DNA of 64,000 nucleotides, taken from the NCBI GenBank assembly GCA_037577475.1, contig CM075194.1, positions 7,429,992-7,493,991 on the forward strand. The letters run 5' to 3'. Within the stretch, counting starts at the first letter, position 1, and each line of letters opens with the position of its first letter. Both the position numbers and the translations under genes were made by a program. The notes beneath the pieces are model-generated. The model was not told the origin of the DNA. It was given only the letters and a program-made list of their open reading frames with translations, and searched no databases. This stretch comes from Chaunax sp. Z400 (Eukaryota > Chordata > Actinopteri > Lophiiformes > Chaunacidae). Positions 21,254 to 32,355 of the stretch are shown piece by piece.

Positions 21254-21690
21254 ATGACTTGCAGCGCAGAAATACACACCATTGTCATCTAATGTAAGAT
21301 TGTTAATGCTGAGGCATGAATTTTCAGTGCCGTGTCCGTCAAAGTTGATTTTTCCTTCCAGGTTGTCGTCGATACTTTTTAAATTTACATTCAGATATCC
21401 CAGAGGCCTTGGAGCTCCTCGTCCTTCTTGTTTCAACCAGAGAATGACATCATAATCTTTTATGTTGTGTGAACAGTTGATCCCTCTGACAACAGATTCA
21501 CCAGTTCTCGCAATTATGAAGGGAGGTGTTTGGAAGATATTGTTGGTGTTATAGGCACCTGTGTGGGGGGAAAAAAACAAACAAAAGATCTTAGATAGAA
21601 TAAAGTAATCAGCTGTTTCTGAGTCTTATTTTGTTTGGTTTACTCACCCTTTGGTGATGCTAGATGAAAGAATACGAAAAGCATGAACAT
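21254..21690 (-). CDS. TRBV: TRBV gene between the two clusters (most 5')
   Basis: Leader exon 21690-21648 (MFMLFVFFHLASPK, donor G|GTGAGT) and V exon 21558-21254. Features: GINCSHN, VILWLKQ (Leu in place of the usual Tyr after Trp), and Cys104 in GVYFCAASH. RSS: CACAGTA (21253-21247), 23-nt spacer, ACAAGAACT (21223-21215). No stops. The Ve relics in the upstream array are fragments of this family. Confidence 0.88.
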
Positions 21691-22900
21691 CGTGTTAAAG
21701 ATGTGACATTCTGCTCTGAGCTGCCTTTTCATCTCCCTTTGGTTCAGTGAAGGTGGGAGAGAATACATCACTGTTATATATATACGTGAACTTAATTAGC
21801 ACGGAGCAGTGAGTGTAAATCTTTCCTCTAGTTTCATTTGTTGAAGTTTGTCTCCCTCTGCTGGTGTTGAAAATAATGTTGGTGTATTCATTTTTCTATT
21901 TCTCATAAATGTACAAAAACAAAAGCTGATGGAATACAGTAGTTTGTTGGAGCATCAGATAATTCTTAAACTCAAAATGCATCATTTGACTTGACTTGTG
22001 AGCCCTACAGTGTTTGATCACATCCACTGTCGCCAAGGTCAGACAGATTTCCTCTGGAAATAATTCCTTCTTCTTCGCACCAGTGCACATCTTTTGCTTC
22101 TTTCAAGTTGCAAATGAAAATTCAGCTTTTTGCTTTTCAGCTCTCCTGATTCCATATGTTTATGTTCTTTATTTGCAATATATTTCATTGTTGTTGTTTG
22201 GTCTTCTCTATTTGTTTTGACTGTTTCATTGGTTTTGTTAAGTGTCCTTGAGTGACTCACACATTCACCCATGATGGAGGTTATGGTCTATCCACATCAG
22301 CACAAAGTTTTTCTGGTAATGGGGGCATCTGTGTCTTTGGACACAAATCTTTAGTTAAAGTTTGGAGGATATGTTTTCTTGAGTCCATTTGTTTGTTTGT
22401 TGGTTGGTTTGATTCTTGGCAGGATTATGCAATAACTACTGCATAGATTTTCACAAATTCTGGAAGGATGGGCCATGGGCAACACAAATCCATTGAATTT
22501 TCGTGGTGATCCATGATTTTTTTTTCATAGCATTTTCCCTAAGCTTATCAAGAAATAATAATTCATGTATTGTGATCTAAACGGTGACATATTTATGGTC
22601 TTTAAGTGTGTGTAGTGTGGTCCAGATCATCCAGATCTGCTGGATTAAAATATGTATTTATAAGAGGTGATCTTTATTTAGCCCCTGCACTAAGACCTAG
22701 ACAGACATAATTGGCAGAGGTATGGCCTGTAGTTGGTCATTTATAGTTATTACAATGAAATACCCTTATTTTATGTCTAATTTTATTTTTTATTTGTAAC
22801 TAGTGGTTGTTATCGTTCATCTGCGAGTGCAGCAAAAAAAATGTACGTGTTTCATCTGCTGCAACATAAAACGTTCTAATGCAAATTTCTGCACCAGATC
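21691..22900. other. Spacer upstream of the inter-cluster V genes
   Basis: No gene recognised. Positions about 22400-22560 (GCAGGATTATGCAATAACTAC, AAGGATGGGCCATGGGC) are a common teleost interspersed repeat of the same type as at 7600-7770. Confidence 0.45.
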
Positions 22901-22949
22901 ACAGTGAGCAGCTGTTGTGTTTTTTCTTTCTTTGCTCAGAGATGTGCAG

Positions 22950-23155
22950 TGTGGGGGCGTTTGGTGCACAGATACAGGTGCGAGCCGGATGTCGTGGTGA
23001 AGAAGAAGGTTGTGCCTTCGTCATTTCTCAGCACAGAGAGTGATCTGCAGACCACATCCTCTGCTCTGCCGTTCTCTACTCCTCTGCAAGGTTTAAAGAC
23101 ATGGTTTGTCTCACTAACAACAGCTCTGACCTACAGATGAAAATAGTTACTTCCT
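22950..23155 (-). promoter_or_regulatory. Candidate TCR-beta 3' enhancer, copy 1
   Basis: About 0.85 kb downstream of the last exon of the cluster-1 constant gene. It is alignable with 6187-6395 and has the same motif order: CAGGTG, ETS-RUNX composite CCGGATGTCGTGGT (22985-22998), TCGTCA, the shared block TTTCTCAGCACAGAGAG, RUNX-ETS ACCACATCCTC (23051-23061), then ACTTCCTG. The surrounding sequence of the two regions is much less alike, so the block is selectively conserved. Enhancer function is inferred. Confidence 0.6.
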
Positions 23156-23989
23156 GTTGTTGTGTGGCAGACTCACATTCTCTCATTTATTTTGCACCTA
23201 ACAGTGTTTTAACTAAAGGAATAACTCTTTAAAAAAGAGAATGTATACCAACATAAGCTTCTCTCACTTGTGCAAAGTGGAAAAACTACACACAATTTAG
23301 ATCAACCTACAACTGTGCTATAATATATTCAAATATATTTTCAAAATATTCAGAGAAAAGTTAAAAGTCACCTTTCAGTCTAATTATTGGAAAGTTTTCC
23401 TGAGCTGTGATGTTTCAAATCAGCAATATGTAGCTGATTTCTCAGAAAAGAGGCTGCAGGGTGAGTAGATAAAAAATACCTCAACTGTCTGGAAAAACAA
23501 CATGTACAGCGTGGGATGAGATTTGAGAGCAATGCACATAATGTAATTATTTTGGCTTGGTTCTCGCTCGTTTACAGCTTTAGCCTGAAATGAAGATTGA
23601 TTAATATACTTTTCTTGTTTGGATCTATACTGTGTGTAAACCTGATGATCATTTTAGGACTGATGTTTAAGTCAGTAAGGAAACAGAGGTATAACAAAGT
23701 TAAGGGGAAATGAAACAACATAAGGCTCTGACATAAGTTTATTAAATCATTACATGGTTCACAACAAAAAAAATACATAATTTCTTCAAGTAATTTATAA
23801 CAAATTACTTCCATCCCAGCTAAAACTTTAGTTATTGTATTAAGAATATGCATAAACTATTCCTGTAATGTTAGCAGTGTTTAGATGGATCATTTATATG
23901 AATAAAAATGTATTGTGACATACAAAGTTGTGAAAAAATAAGCAGTACATTCTACAAATGACATTTACAGAGACAGGCCTCATCTCAGC

Positions 23990-25576
23990 TCAGTTGGTCT
24001 GTTTTCCAGCTGAACCCTGCGACAGACAGAAAGGACATAACGTCATGAGTTTGAAGCCTCTGAACAAATAGAAAGCACTTAGAGGGTGCAAACCTCTGCC
24101 AATGACATTGTCTCTAATAAATTGTTGTATCATTGCACCAAAATGAAGTAATACCACTTAATTCATTTGATATCATGTGTTTATTATCAGTAGTTCATGA
24201 GTTATCAAGAAACAACATGATTTTCCATAATGGTGGATCTACTTTTCATCTAGATATAACTTGTTACCTTTCACAGATACATGCAATCAATTTGAAAGAC
24301 TCTCAATCTGCATTACCTCAGCTACGTATTGTAGCAGTGCGCTTTGTCTACTGTTACTGTGCTGTGATCCGATACACATTGACCCCCTCCAAATATGGAT
24401 TTTAATCCCCCAGATCTGGCTTATGATCCGGATCTGGATCCAGTTGCGTATGCATGAGTTGTCCATGCCAGGGTACTTTTAATTTGATTGGACTATTATT
24501 ATTATTTTTCATGATATTGGCAAAATGCCACAAAAAGGGCTCTATTTCTCAGTGTTGAAGAAAGTGAAAAAGTGATCCAGAATCCATATTCAAACCCGGA
24601 TCAACCTCAAAATTTTATCAACTCCTCCAAGGCCCAAGGAAATTTCCTCACAACCCGTTCACAACCTTTTGAGAAATCTTGTAGACAAACAAACAAATGT
24701 GGGTGATCACATTGCATACTGTACCAAACTCTCAATGGTGCAGGTCTAAAAGGATTTGTGTGAACGTTGGTTAAGCGGTGCAGGGTTACAGTTCAACACT
24801 GAGATCATGCAGAACAAACCTGAAGCTTCCACACCAGAATCGCTACAAAGGCTCCATAGATGCTGCTCTTGACAATGAAGACAGTGTAGGAGAGTTTGGC
24901 AGCCTGCGTGATCCTCAAATATTGCTCTGCAAAAAAGTCAAACATTCAGATGACTGTTGCTTTTTGGAGACAGTTAATGCAGCCATTTTATTTCAAATAT
25001 GTAGGAAACTAAATGTTTTCTACTGTATGTGATGATAATGTCTGAAGTACTTAATGTAGACAGAACCACTTGATATATTTACCTCTGTTCATGGCCTCTC
25101 CTTTACCTCCTTTCATAACCTCTTCTGTGATAAAAAAAAAATGGATAAGACAAGGACAGATGATCATATTCCCCATAACAAAAATATTCATTTTCATTCA
25201 TTCATGAGGTTCCCAAAGAACTTACCTTGAACACCAAGAACCGAGTCACTGCGATAGATGGTTTCTGTTCCATTATAGAAACTGACAATGCAGCTGAAAT
25301 TTTTGCCCAGTGTGTGCCAGGAGTCAACGGAGACCCTCAACCTGCTGGTGATTTTATAATCGTCTCCATCCTGCTGCGCAGAGTTGTCAGTCGCCACACC
25401 ATCAGAGACATTTTCCCCATCGATATTCCAGAGTACACCGACATGGTCTGGGTAGAAGCCTCTGACCACACAAATTAAGGTCTTCTTCCTTCTGTTATTG
25501 TTCTGGTTTCGGCAAGGTTCCTTTGGCGAAGGTTTAAGCACTTTGACTGTCGGTGGTTTTGTATCACGGTCTTTTT
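23990..25576 (-). CDS. TRBC: T-cell receptor beta constant gene, cluster 1 (four exons)
   Basis: Exons: C domain 25576-25226, hinge 25124-25083, transmembrane 24926-24820, tail 24016-23990 (stop 23992-23990). Phases match the cluster-2 gene exactly. The Ig domain has LICVVRGFYPDHVGVLW and FSCIVSF. The hinge is EEVMKGGKGEAMNR, six residues longer than in cluster 2 and again without cysteine. The membrane segment has the conserved Lys (VFIVKSSIYG) and the tail is GSAGKQTN. The transmembrane exon is more conserved between the two genes than the Ig domain. A minus-strand AATAAA lies at 23743-23738. Both constant genes look functional, giving two TCR-beta isotypes. Confidence 0.95.
24080..24720 (+). 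repeat. Teleost non-LTR-type repeat in the TRBC cluster-1 intron
   Basis: Begins near GCAAACCTCTGCCAATG and ends with TTTTGAGAAATCTTGTAGAC followed by AAACAAACAAATG, matching the common fish repeat that also supplies the CACTCAGTAGAGTGCATACC stretches in the V array. It lies between the transmembrane and tail exons. Confidence 0.55.
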
Positions 25577-25730
25577 CTGCAAGGACAAAGGACATTAACA
25601 TCACTAAATTGAAGCTGTGCCATCAAAAAGGCTTGATTCACAGTGAAACATCAACCTCTTAAAATCAACATCAACATCACAGATTTTTTGTACTCATTAA
25701 TGTTTAATATCATTATTGCAGTGTTCCTAC

Positions 25731-25783
25731 ACAGAGCTGTTCGCTCAGTTCCCTCTCCAAAATGAGCAGGATAATTTCCAGAG
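25731..25783 (-). pseudogene. TRBJ segment, cluster 1, closest to C, with a damaged end
   Basis: Encodes NYPAHFGEGTERTAL. The donor follows a T (CTG T|GTAGG) rather than the usual G. Spliced to the C exon, which begins AA, this makes TAA, a stop at the junction. RSS: CACACTG (25784-25790) with a poor nonamer. Related to the J at 8912. Probably non-functional. Confidence 0.7.
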
Positions 25784-26079
25784 CACACTGCTGACTCGGA
25801 AAAAACTGCCTACATTTGCTAGTTTAATTTTTGTTTGATTTTGTTGTGAGTTTTTCTCTAACATATACAGTACAATCACAGTTATCTCACTTATTTTACT
25901 CTTAAGTTTGACATTTTCTCCAGTCACTTCTTTGCTAATGTAAGTAAAGGATGTTTTACAAACGAGACTATTTTAATTGTTGCGTATACTTTTAGTGCAA
26001 ATGTCAAATTTCATAGCGTTAACCTAATGACTTTTAATAGGTTGAATGAATTTTATTTTGTTATAATAGTAATCGATAA

Positions 26080-26130
26080 AGCATAATAAGTCTGGTTCCT
26101 GGACCAAATGAAACTTTCTTTTGCTCTAAT
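26080..26130 (-). pseudogene. TRBJ relic, cluster 1
   Basis: The minus strand reads SFGPGTRLIM around 26086-26115, a J-like FGxGT core, but there is no GT donor after it and no convincing heptamer before it. Confidence 0.5.
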
Positions 26131-26204
26131 ACTGAGAGATTTGTTTTACATAGATTTCCTTTGTCCAATTAAAACACATTAAACAGGTTATTTACTCTAC
26201 AATA

Positions 26205-26242
26205 ATTATACTGTCAGTTTGGTGCCTCTGCCAAACTGTTTT
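26205..26242 (-). pseudogene. TRBJ relic with in-frame stop, cluster 1
   Basis: Reads FGRGTKLTV followed by TAA, with no donor. The 5' part and RSS are replaced by a homopolymer-rich stretch. The core resembles the J at 8912. Confidence 0.6.
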
Positions 26243-26437
26243 TTTCCCTTTTTTTCCAGAGACATTTTAAATGTATAGCAGAGGAAATGCATCTATAAAA
26301 TGAAATATCTGTACTACATCAAACTTCTGATTTATGGTCCATGAAGAGCATAGAATCAGAAACACGACCCTAGTAGTTATGATTTGAGATGATTCTCCAT
26401 GATGTTGGTACATATCAAATAATTTTTACAGTCTTAC

Positions 26438-26487
26438 CTTAAACAACAAGTTTAGTTCCAGCTCCAAAGTAAGCTTCTGACTGAACT
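26438..26487 (-). pseudogene. TRBJ segment with terminal stop and 16-nt RSS spacer, cluster 1
   Basis: Reads SEAYFGAGTKLVV then TAA just before the donor. Its cluster-2 counterpart (9247) has TTTTAG where this has GTTTAAG. RSS: CACAGTT and GATAAGAAC as in the counterpart, but separated by 16 rather than 12 nt. Two independent defects. Confidence 0.8.
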
Positions 26488-26623
26488 CACAGTTTCTTTT
26501 TTACAGAGATGATAAGAACTCCAGATGAGTAATAGTCTGGGTGTAGAGCCACATTTCTGTTGCTGCAGCACTTTCACAGGAGAATATAGACAGCATTTGA
26601 TTTATCTAGTTAGGTTTTCTTAC

Positions 26624-26674
26624 CTAAAACAGTGAGTTTAGTTCCAGCTCCAAAGTAAGCCGCATCATAGGAAA
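26624..26674 (-). CDS. TRBJ: TRBJ segment, cluster 1
   Basis: Encodes SYDAAYFGAGTKLTVL, donor G|GTAAG. RSS: CACAGAG, 12-nt spacer, AACAAAAAC (26675-26702). One of the best J segments of this cluster. Confidence 0.9.
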   Translation of the reverse strand, partial: FPMMRLTLELELNSLF

Positions 26675-26997
26675 CACAGAGACTTTCAACTGTAACAAAA
26701 ACTCATCCCACTGTCTCTCCTGACACTTTGAAATTATTCCAACGACGTCACTTTTTGGCATGTAAAGACTTTTAACGTACTTGTAAAAGAGTCACATCTT
26801 CTTCGCTGTCCTTCACCTCTCAAACAACAACATGCTTGTATCACCTTTTCATGACTATTTTGAATATAGTGATGGCAATAGTTACGCTTTAATAATGGGA
26901 AGGAGTCAGTCAAGCCTTGGAATAAATAGTGTCTGAAAAACCTCAACAAAATCTATACCTAAACAATATTTAAAGACCTTTGAATTTTTTTTCTTAC

Positions 26998-27045
26998 CCA
27001 AAACAGTCAGTTTTGTTCCTCCTCCAAAGTATGTCTCACCGTAAA
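26998..27045 (-). CDS. TRBJ: TRBJ segment with weak RSS, cluster 1
   Basis: Encodes YGETYFGGGTKLTVL, donor G|GTAAG. The heptamer position reads CAGTGTG (27046-27052) and no A-rich nonamer is seen at 12 nt, so recombination may be poor. The coding part is intact. Confidence 0.7.
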
Positions 27046-27178
27046 CAGTGTGACATACCGAACATGAAATTATACTCTAGCAGAAATAGCACTGAAACAT
27101 TTTAATCAATACTATTTTCACACAGAAGCGTTAAGTAAAGCAATCAATCAAAATATAGCAATAAAGTCAAATATTTAC

Positions 27179-27230
27179 CCAATACCATCAGTTTGGTTCC
27201 TTGCCCAAAGAAAGCAGGATCAGTGTAGAT
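27179..27230 (-). CDS. TRBJ: TRBJ segment, cluster 1
   Basis: Encodes IYTDPAFFGQGTKLMVL, donor G|GTAAAT. Perfect heptamer CACAGTG (27231-27237); the nonamer at 12 nt (CTCAATATT) is weak. Confidence 0.8.
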
Positions 27231-27377
27231 CACAGTGCTTTCACTTCAGCTCAATATTTCAGCTTGTCTGTACAAACTGTTTATTCATTTATTTTCACAC
27301 CAACATTTAAACTATTGTAAGTTAATTGCAGAACATACATGTTTTACTTCTCTTAGGAATTTTAATGGCTTACTCAC

Positions 27378-27425
27378 CAAGAACAGTCAGTCTTGTTCCC
27401 TGGCCGAAATAGGCTGGGTAATTGG
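27378..27425 (-). CDS. TRBJ: TRBJ segment, cluster 1
   Basis: Encodes NYPAYFGQGTRLTVL, donor G|GTGAGT. RSS: CACAGCG, 12-nt spacer, ATAAAAAAT (27426-27453), the same as its twin at 10261. Lies inside the duplicated D-J block. Confidence 0.9.
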
Positions 27426-27593
27426 CACAGCGCTTAAGCTTATCATAAAAAATCACTGAGCTCATCTGAACCTAAATACCAGTCTTAACCCGACCCAAAT
27501 ATATTATGGCTTTAATTCATTCATTTTCACACCAACAATTAAACTATTGTGAGTTTGTTGGGGTGAACTGAAGTTTAAAAAACTCAGACTTAC

Positions 27594-27644
27594 CCAAAAC
27601 TGTGAGTTTTGTTCCCTTTCCAAAGTGAGAAAACGTCAGGAAAC
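27594..27644 (-). pseudogene. TRBJ segment without a recognisable RSS, cluster 1
   Basis: Encodes FSHFGKGTKLTVL as at 10477, with a good donor. The sequence after the coding end (about 27645-27671) has no heptamer or nonamer and differs from the twin, after which the two blocks match again. Confidence 0.7.
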
Positions 27645-27953
27645 TTCCCATAATCAGAACGTTTAGTCGAATAATCCAGAGGCTGAAGAAGGTTCAGACA
27701 TGCAGGATGAGCATCATGACGTCCAATTGTTTGACTTTTTGTCAAGGTGAGTAAAAGAAGAATCTAAATGTTCCACATATGAAATGAAAATCATTTTAAA
27801 ATCTTTATTCCAGAAGATTTTCTGCATAGAAATGGACTTTTCAATGCCAAAGTGTCCTGACATCTTATTCACCTTCAGACTGCTGATTATTCTGCTCTAC
27901 AGGTAGTTCCAGGTAGCATGTAGCAGTCTTAACACTGGGTGTTAATGGGAGGA

Positions 27954-28032
27954 GGTTTTTGTACAGCGACTCTATAGGATTGTATCACCGTGGCTCCCTG
28001 TCCCCACTGTGAAAAAACCTCACACAAAAACT
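27954..28032 (-). other. TRBD: TRBD segment with both RSS, cluster 1
   Basis: Same sequence as the cluster-2 D: 12-RSS at 28032-28005, core GGGACAGGGAGC at 28004-27993, 23-RSS at 27992-27954 (CACGGTG, 23 nt, ACAAAAACC). It is the only D found in cluster 1. Confidence 0.95.
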
Positions 28033-28297
28033 TGTAGTGGCTTTCATTCACTTCTCTCCCCTTCCCCCATCCAACTCCTCCATATCTCAGCCTCCATCTC
28101 TGTCTGTCAGCTGAGAGCAGCTGTACTGGTCGGCTGAACACTCCTCAACGTGACTGCTGCTATTTCTGTGACAGCTAAGAAAAGAAGTGAGAACAGAGGG
28201 AAGGAAAAGAGAAACTGGTGTGTGTTTGTTCTCTTCAGAGGATGTGACATCTCTGCTGGTCACACCTCTTTATCCACCCAGTTACCAGTGAAGACAG

Positions 28298-29460
28298 GAG
28301 ACAAACATTTACTTAATGCACTACTTCTCACTGACTACATGTAAATTCAAGTGCATCAATTGTCAACTCTCATTTAATTATCATCTGACTCTACAGTCCC
28401 TTTCAGCAGAAGTATTTTAGCCCCTTAAAGCTTATTGTTTTGGTTTTATGGCATGCTGTCATTCCATATGTTGACAGCAGTGTCAGGAAGCTGTTTTCAT
28501 TGAAAAAACCCTGATTACTACAAGACAGATACAAAATATTCCCTAGAGAGTAGAAGTTGATCGATAGACAATAGCAAGATGATAGGCTGACAATGAAGGT
28601 GTGTCATTCTGCTATTGGATAGATGTGACCAGCTGATGAGAACAGCTCATTAATCAATTGATGGCCCCAGACCGTGATGGCAGGAAAATAAGACCGAATC
28701 ACAGAATAGCATGAGGAATAAAGTAAAGTATAGCCAGAGTGTGAAAATGTTTAATCTTCCCGACTGAAATTTGGCTAGCTCTCCATTTCTTTCAAATTTC
28801 TTTATTGTTTTTTTCCTTTGTTAAATAAAACGTAATATACAATAAGTACAAGCTGTGCACAGTAACATTCAACTTAAATGCTATGACATCAATCTGTTCA
28901 CCGTGTTATCTTTTGTTCCCGTCCCTTTCATTAATCTAGGTGATGGGCATTAGCACTGCTAAGAGCAAGCAGCACCACATTTGGACCACTTTACAGCTCA
29001 AGGTGAAAACACTTTAATGACTGAAATGACCAGCTCTTTTACACACAGTGCTGTGCAATCCTACATGAACCCTGTAGAGGTCAGTGTATGCAAGCCTGTT
29101 ACGCTTTCATATCTGCACACAGAATTAAATGATATGAGAAAGTGTACCAGTCAGAGTCAACCAGATGTGACGCTGTGAAGGGAAAATCGTGTAAACCTTG
29201 TGAACACCTGCTCACTTATCTGAACCAATCAGCTTTGCGGTGCTGCAGGAACATCTCTGAACTGTGGAGAGGCAGCTCTTGTGCTTTGTAATGAATAGTG
29301 GAGTTTATTTTTGTTTTTAACAAGTTTTCCATTTTAGTTGATTTTCCCAATTCTTTTTTTTTCATGTCACTTCAATCTAAGTTGTATCTCATGTCCATTT
29401 CCTCGAGACTTTAACCCTCCTCATTCATTCCTCCTCCTCGTTTCCTCTTCCCGTTTTAAC
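28298..29460. other. Spacer between the D and the first upstream V
   Basis: No V, leader or other gene recognised. Positions about 28560-28790 are similar in inverted orientation to 17880-18025. Confidence 0.45.
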
Positions 29461-29503
29461 ATGAGGTTGTTGTTTAGCTGCCGAGGCTCTCTGAACCATT
29501 GTG

Positions 29504-29943
29504 CAGTCCTGGATGCGCAGTAATACACAGCTGAGTCTGCAGCTTCAACTGAGTTTATCTGCAGAGACGACTTAAGCACTGTAGGCCGGGACATTGTGCA
29601 CTTGGAATTGTTGCACGGATCTTCAATGTTTGTAGAATGTTCACGGAGAGAATATGCTACTGTCTGTAATGTGTTTCCACCAACGTTTTGTCTGTACCAG
29701 TACATGTAGTAAGATTGACTGTCATCTTGTTCACACTGCAAAGTGACAGCCGGCGCTCCTGCACGGCTTATCACAAATGGAAGCTGTTGAATTTTTACAC
29801 AGGAGGAGAAATCTGGAAAACAAGAACAAAGAAGTGTATTTGCTGAAAACAACTAGTTAGTAGTAGTAGTAGTAGTTTTCTCTCAACTGAATTTAAATGT
29901 TCTTACTGCAGAAGATTAGAAGTGCAACCACGAAGACGACCAT
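29504..29943 (-). CDS. TRBV: TRBV gene closest to cluster 1
   Basis: Leader exon 29943-29907 (MVVFVVALLIFC, phase 1) and V exon 29812-29504. The V domain has LQCEQD, MYWYRQN and AVYYCASR, the CASR ending typical of mammalian V-beta. RSS: CACAATG (29503-29497), 23-nt spacer, ACAACAACC (29473-29465). No stops. Proximity to D favours frequent use, though the heptamer has one mismatch. Confidence 0.92.
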
Positions 29944-31017
29944 TGCCACAGTGATTGTAAGTTACACATACACAGTTTGACACATTTTCTCTCTGGTGTC
30001 GCCTGCTGCACTGCTAGAGTCCAAAGAAAATCTTCCGAAATAAGCTGTGATCCCCCCCCTCCTCTCTGGTAGACTTCTACCAGGAGCTCCTTGTCGATGT
30101 TTGTATCGTCTCACAGGTTCAGGCAGGTTTCCCTCTACAGCCTCTGTCTCCTAGTGGACACACAGCACCTCCTGCAGGTTTTGAGTTCCCCGTTTAAGAG
30201 CACTGGCAGCCTTTATAAGAGGACTTTACAGGAGAGTTTATAGCGATTGCCACTTTTACAACATATTTGCCTGTTTGACATGAAACAATCTGCTGCAACA
30301 CACGGACCAAAGCTTCTCAGATTGATGCATTTTACTAACCCAGTAAAGGAGTCTTATTATAAGGGTCAAACTATCATTGGGGTTAGTGACTGGCTTCTTA
30401 AGATGTATCATGATTTAAATGAGCTCACTATGAGTACTCTGAGAGCCATTAAAGAGCTGTTGTTGAAATGTGACAAATTATTATAGATAGATTATTAGTT
30501 ACTGAAGCAGGTGACCAGGAGACAGTCTTTGAATCATCCTGTATACATTTTGTACGTAGCAAATTAGTCATTTCATGTAAGCCAGGATGAAACCAGATGA
30601 AAATAAATAAAATCTATGTACAGGTGAAGACGTTGTCAAGGACTAGAAGAAGGCAAGAAGGCTCAGTGTACTGAGGGAGGACCTCGAGCTCCGTGCCATG
30701 TGCTGTTCCTCCACCTATTGGTTAAACCAATTCAGGACAATAAAATGCACGAGTCAAGAAAACATACTCAGGTAGTTTTCAGTGTTCAAACACATAATAA
30801 TAAATGTTTTCTATTTGAAAAGTAGTTTATTTGTTATTCTTTCTACCTTCCCTCCATCCATTGATGTGAACAAATCGACATGAGGAGTAACCGACATCAT
30901 GTTCTCCACTGTGTGGTTTAGTTCCTTCCCTTTTTTTTTGATTATTAATGTGAGTCAGGCGTCAGCCTCCTTGCTATATGTTTTTGTCACAGATCTGAAG
31001 TCTTCCACAGCACGGTG

Positions 31018-31605
31018 CAAAAGCAGCAGCACACAGATAAACAGCGTCATCTTCCCTCTGAACGCTGGATATCCTAAGGGACCACTCACGCTGCTTCTTC
31101 GACATTTCCATATGAAAACGAGGTTTGAATCCTTCTTCAAACGTTACATGGTCAACTGCTGAAGACAGCATTAACTGAAAACCTTTTCCTCTCAGCTGTC
31201 TGTACCAGGACACAGAATTAAAATATGTGTTTTTCACGTAGCAGTGCATTTGTGCCGAGCCATTGGGAGGCTGTGGGGCCGTTGAGTGACCTCCACAGAC
31301 TGAGAAACATCTAAAACAAGAAAACAGAAATGCTTTGACCAAGTTGATAACCAAATATCTATTTAATTAACTTCAATATTAGTTATATCTTAGCGTGTCT
31401 TATGAATTATTTTCAAACAGGTGGAATCAAACATTTGCTTCAGATCGATCCGTGAAGGAAAATCTATCAAACACCAGAAATATTTTCACAAATTTAATGA
31501 GAGGATGTCAAATTGTGTCCATGTATATTTTTTATTCTTATTTATATGAACTTTACCTGCAGCCCAAAGCAGAAAGACAGCCATGGTGGTGAAGCTTGGG
31601 TTCAT
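31018..31605 (-). pseudogene. TRBV gene with an FR1 frameshift
   Basis: Leader exon 31605-31557 (MNPSFTTMAVFLLWAA) splices to a V exon (31310-31018) that starts DVSQSVEVTQRPHSLP and then runs to a stop. The rest of the domain (SAQMHC, SVSWYRQ, AVYLCAAA) lies in another frame from about 31258 on. About ten bases seem missing from FR1. RSS: CACCGTG (31017-31011), 23-nt spacer, ACAAAAACA, still good, so the gene was lost recently or the sequence has an error there. Confidence 0.8.
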
Positions 31606-32350
31606 TTTAGCTTATGAGGAGCAAATGAATGAAAATACAAAGAACCAACACTTGGGATCTGAATGGAGGAAATTACCTCAGAATCTCTGCTGTTTAGTAG
31701 ATAAAATAGGAGGAATCAAGAAGAGTCATTTGTGTTATGGAGTCATGGGAGGAGTTGTTTGCTCTCGTGGGATGGTTGAGGTCTGTTATACTTTAGTGGG
31801 ATAGAAAACTACAAAAGCCGCTGTCTTAAAACTGGCTGTCAAACCCAAATATCACAACCTCTTGATCAAGCAGTTCAGACGTCCAGAAGTGACTAAAAAT
31901 TCTAAAATAAAATGGGTTTCAGGATTGGATTTAGCAAAATGGATTAATACAGGGCCCTAAAAAAATGTCGGTGAAGTAGCCCTTGTGGTACGTTCCATCC
32001 GTTAAATTTGATCGGCATTGATCTGTCATGTAACATTTCAAGACTTAAAAAGCCTCCCCAACAAGAAGACCATCATTTGATTTACATGTAAATTTCACAA
32101 TGGGGTCTACACTTGATAAACGGTTGGGCTGATGGACGATGCTATAATTACTCTGATTACTTAAGATAAAGGCATCTGATGACTTAAAGTCTTCATCCTG
32201 TTCAACACAGCCAGCCACTTGTAAATATCAGAATAAAACAATAACACAGAAACGCATTTGTATTAACTGATCATGATATGACTGCATCGAAACATAATAC
32301 AACCACAAAGCAGGTGTCAGAGTTTTAGTAAAGCTCAGAGGGGATTTGTG
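31606..32350. other. Spacer between V genes
   Basis: AT-rich; no coding or RSS sequence recognised. Confidence 0.4.
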
Positions 32351-32355
32351 TCAGC

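Larger units (their letters stand above)
27338..28297 (-). repeat. Duplicated D-J block, cluster 1 copy
   Basis: Partner of 10221-11176. The D and both J segments inside are the same apart from point changes. Identity ends abruptly near 28298 upstream of D. Confidence 0.85.

Noticed and set aside
30247..30486. A 79-codon open frame on the plus strand
   Set aside because: No recognisable domain, splice sites or repetition; length expected by chance in AT-rich DNA.
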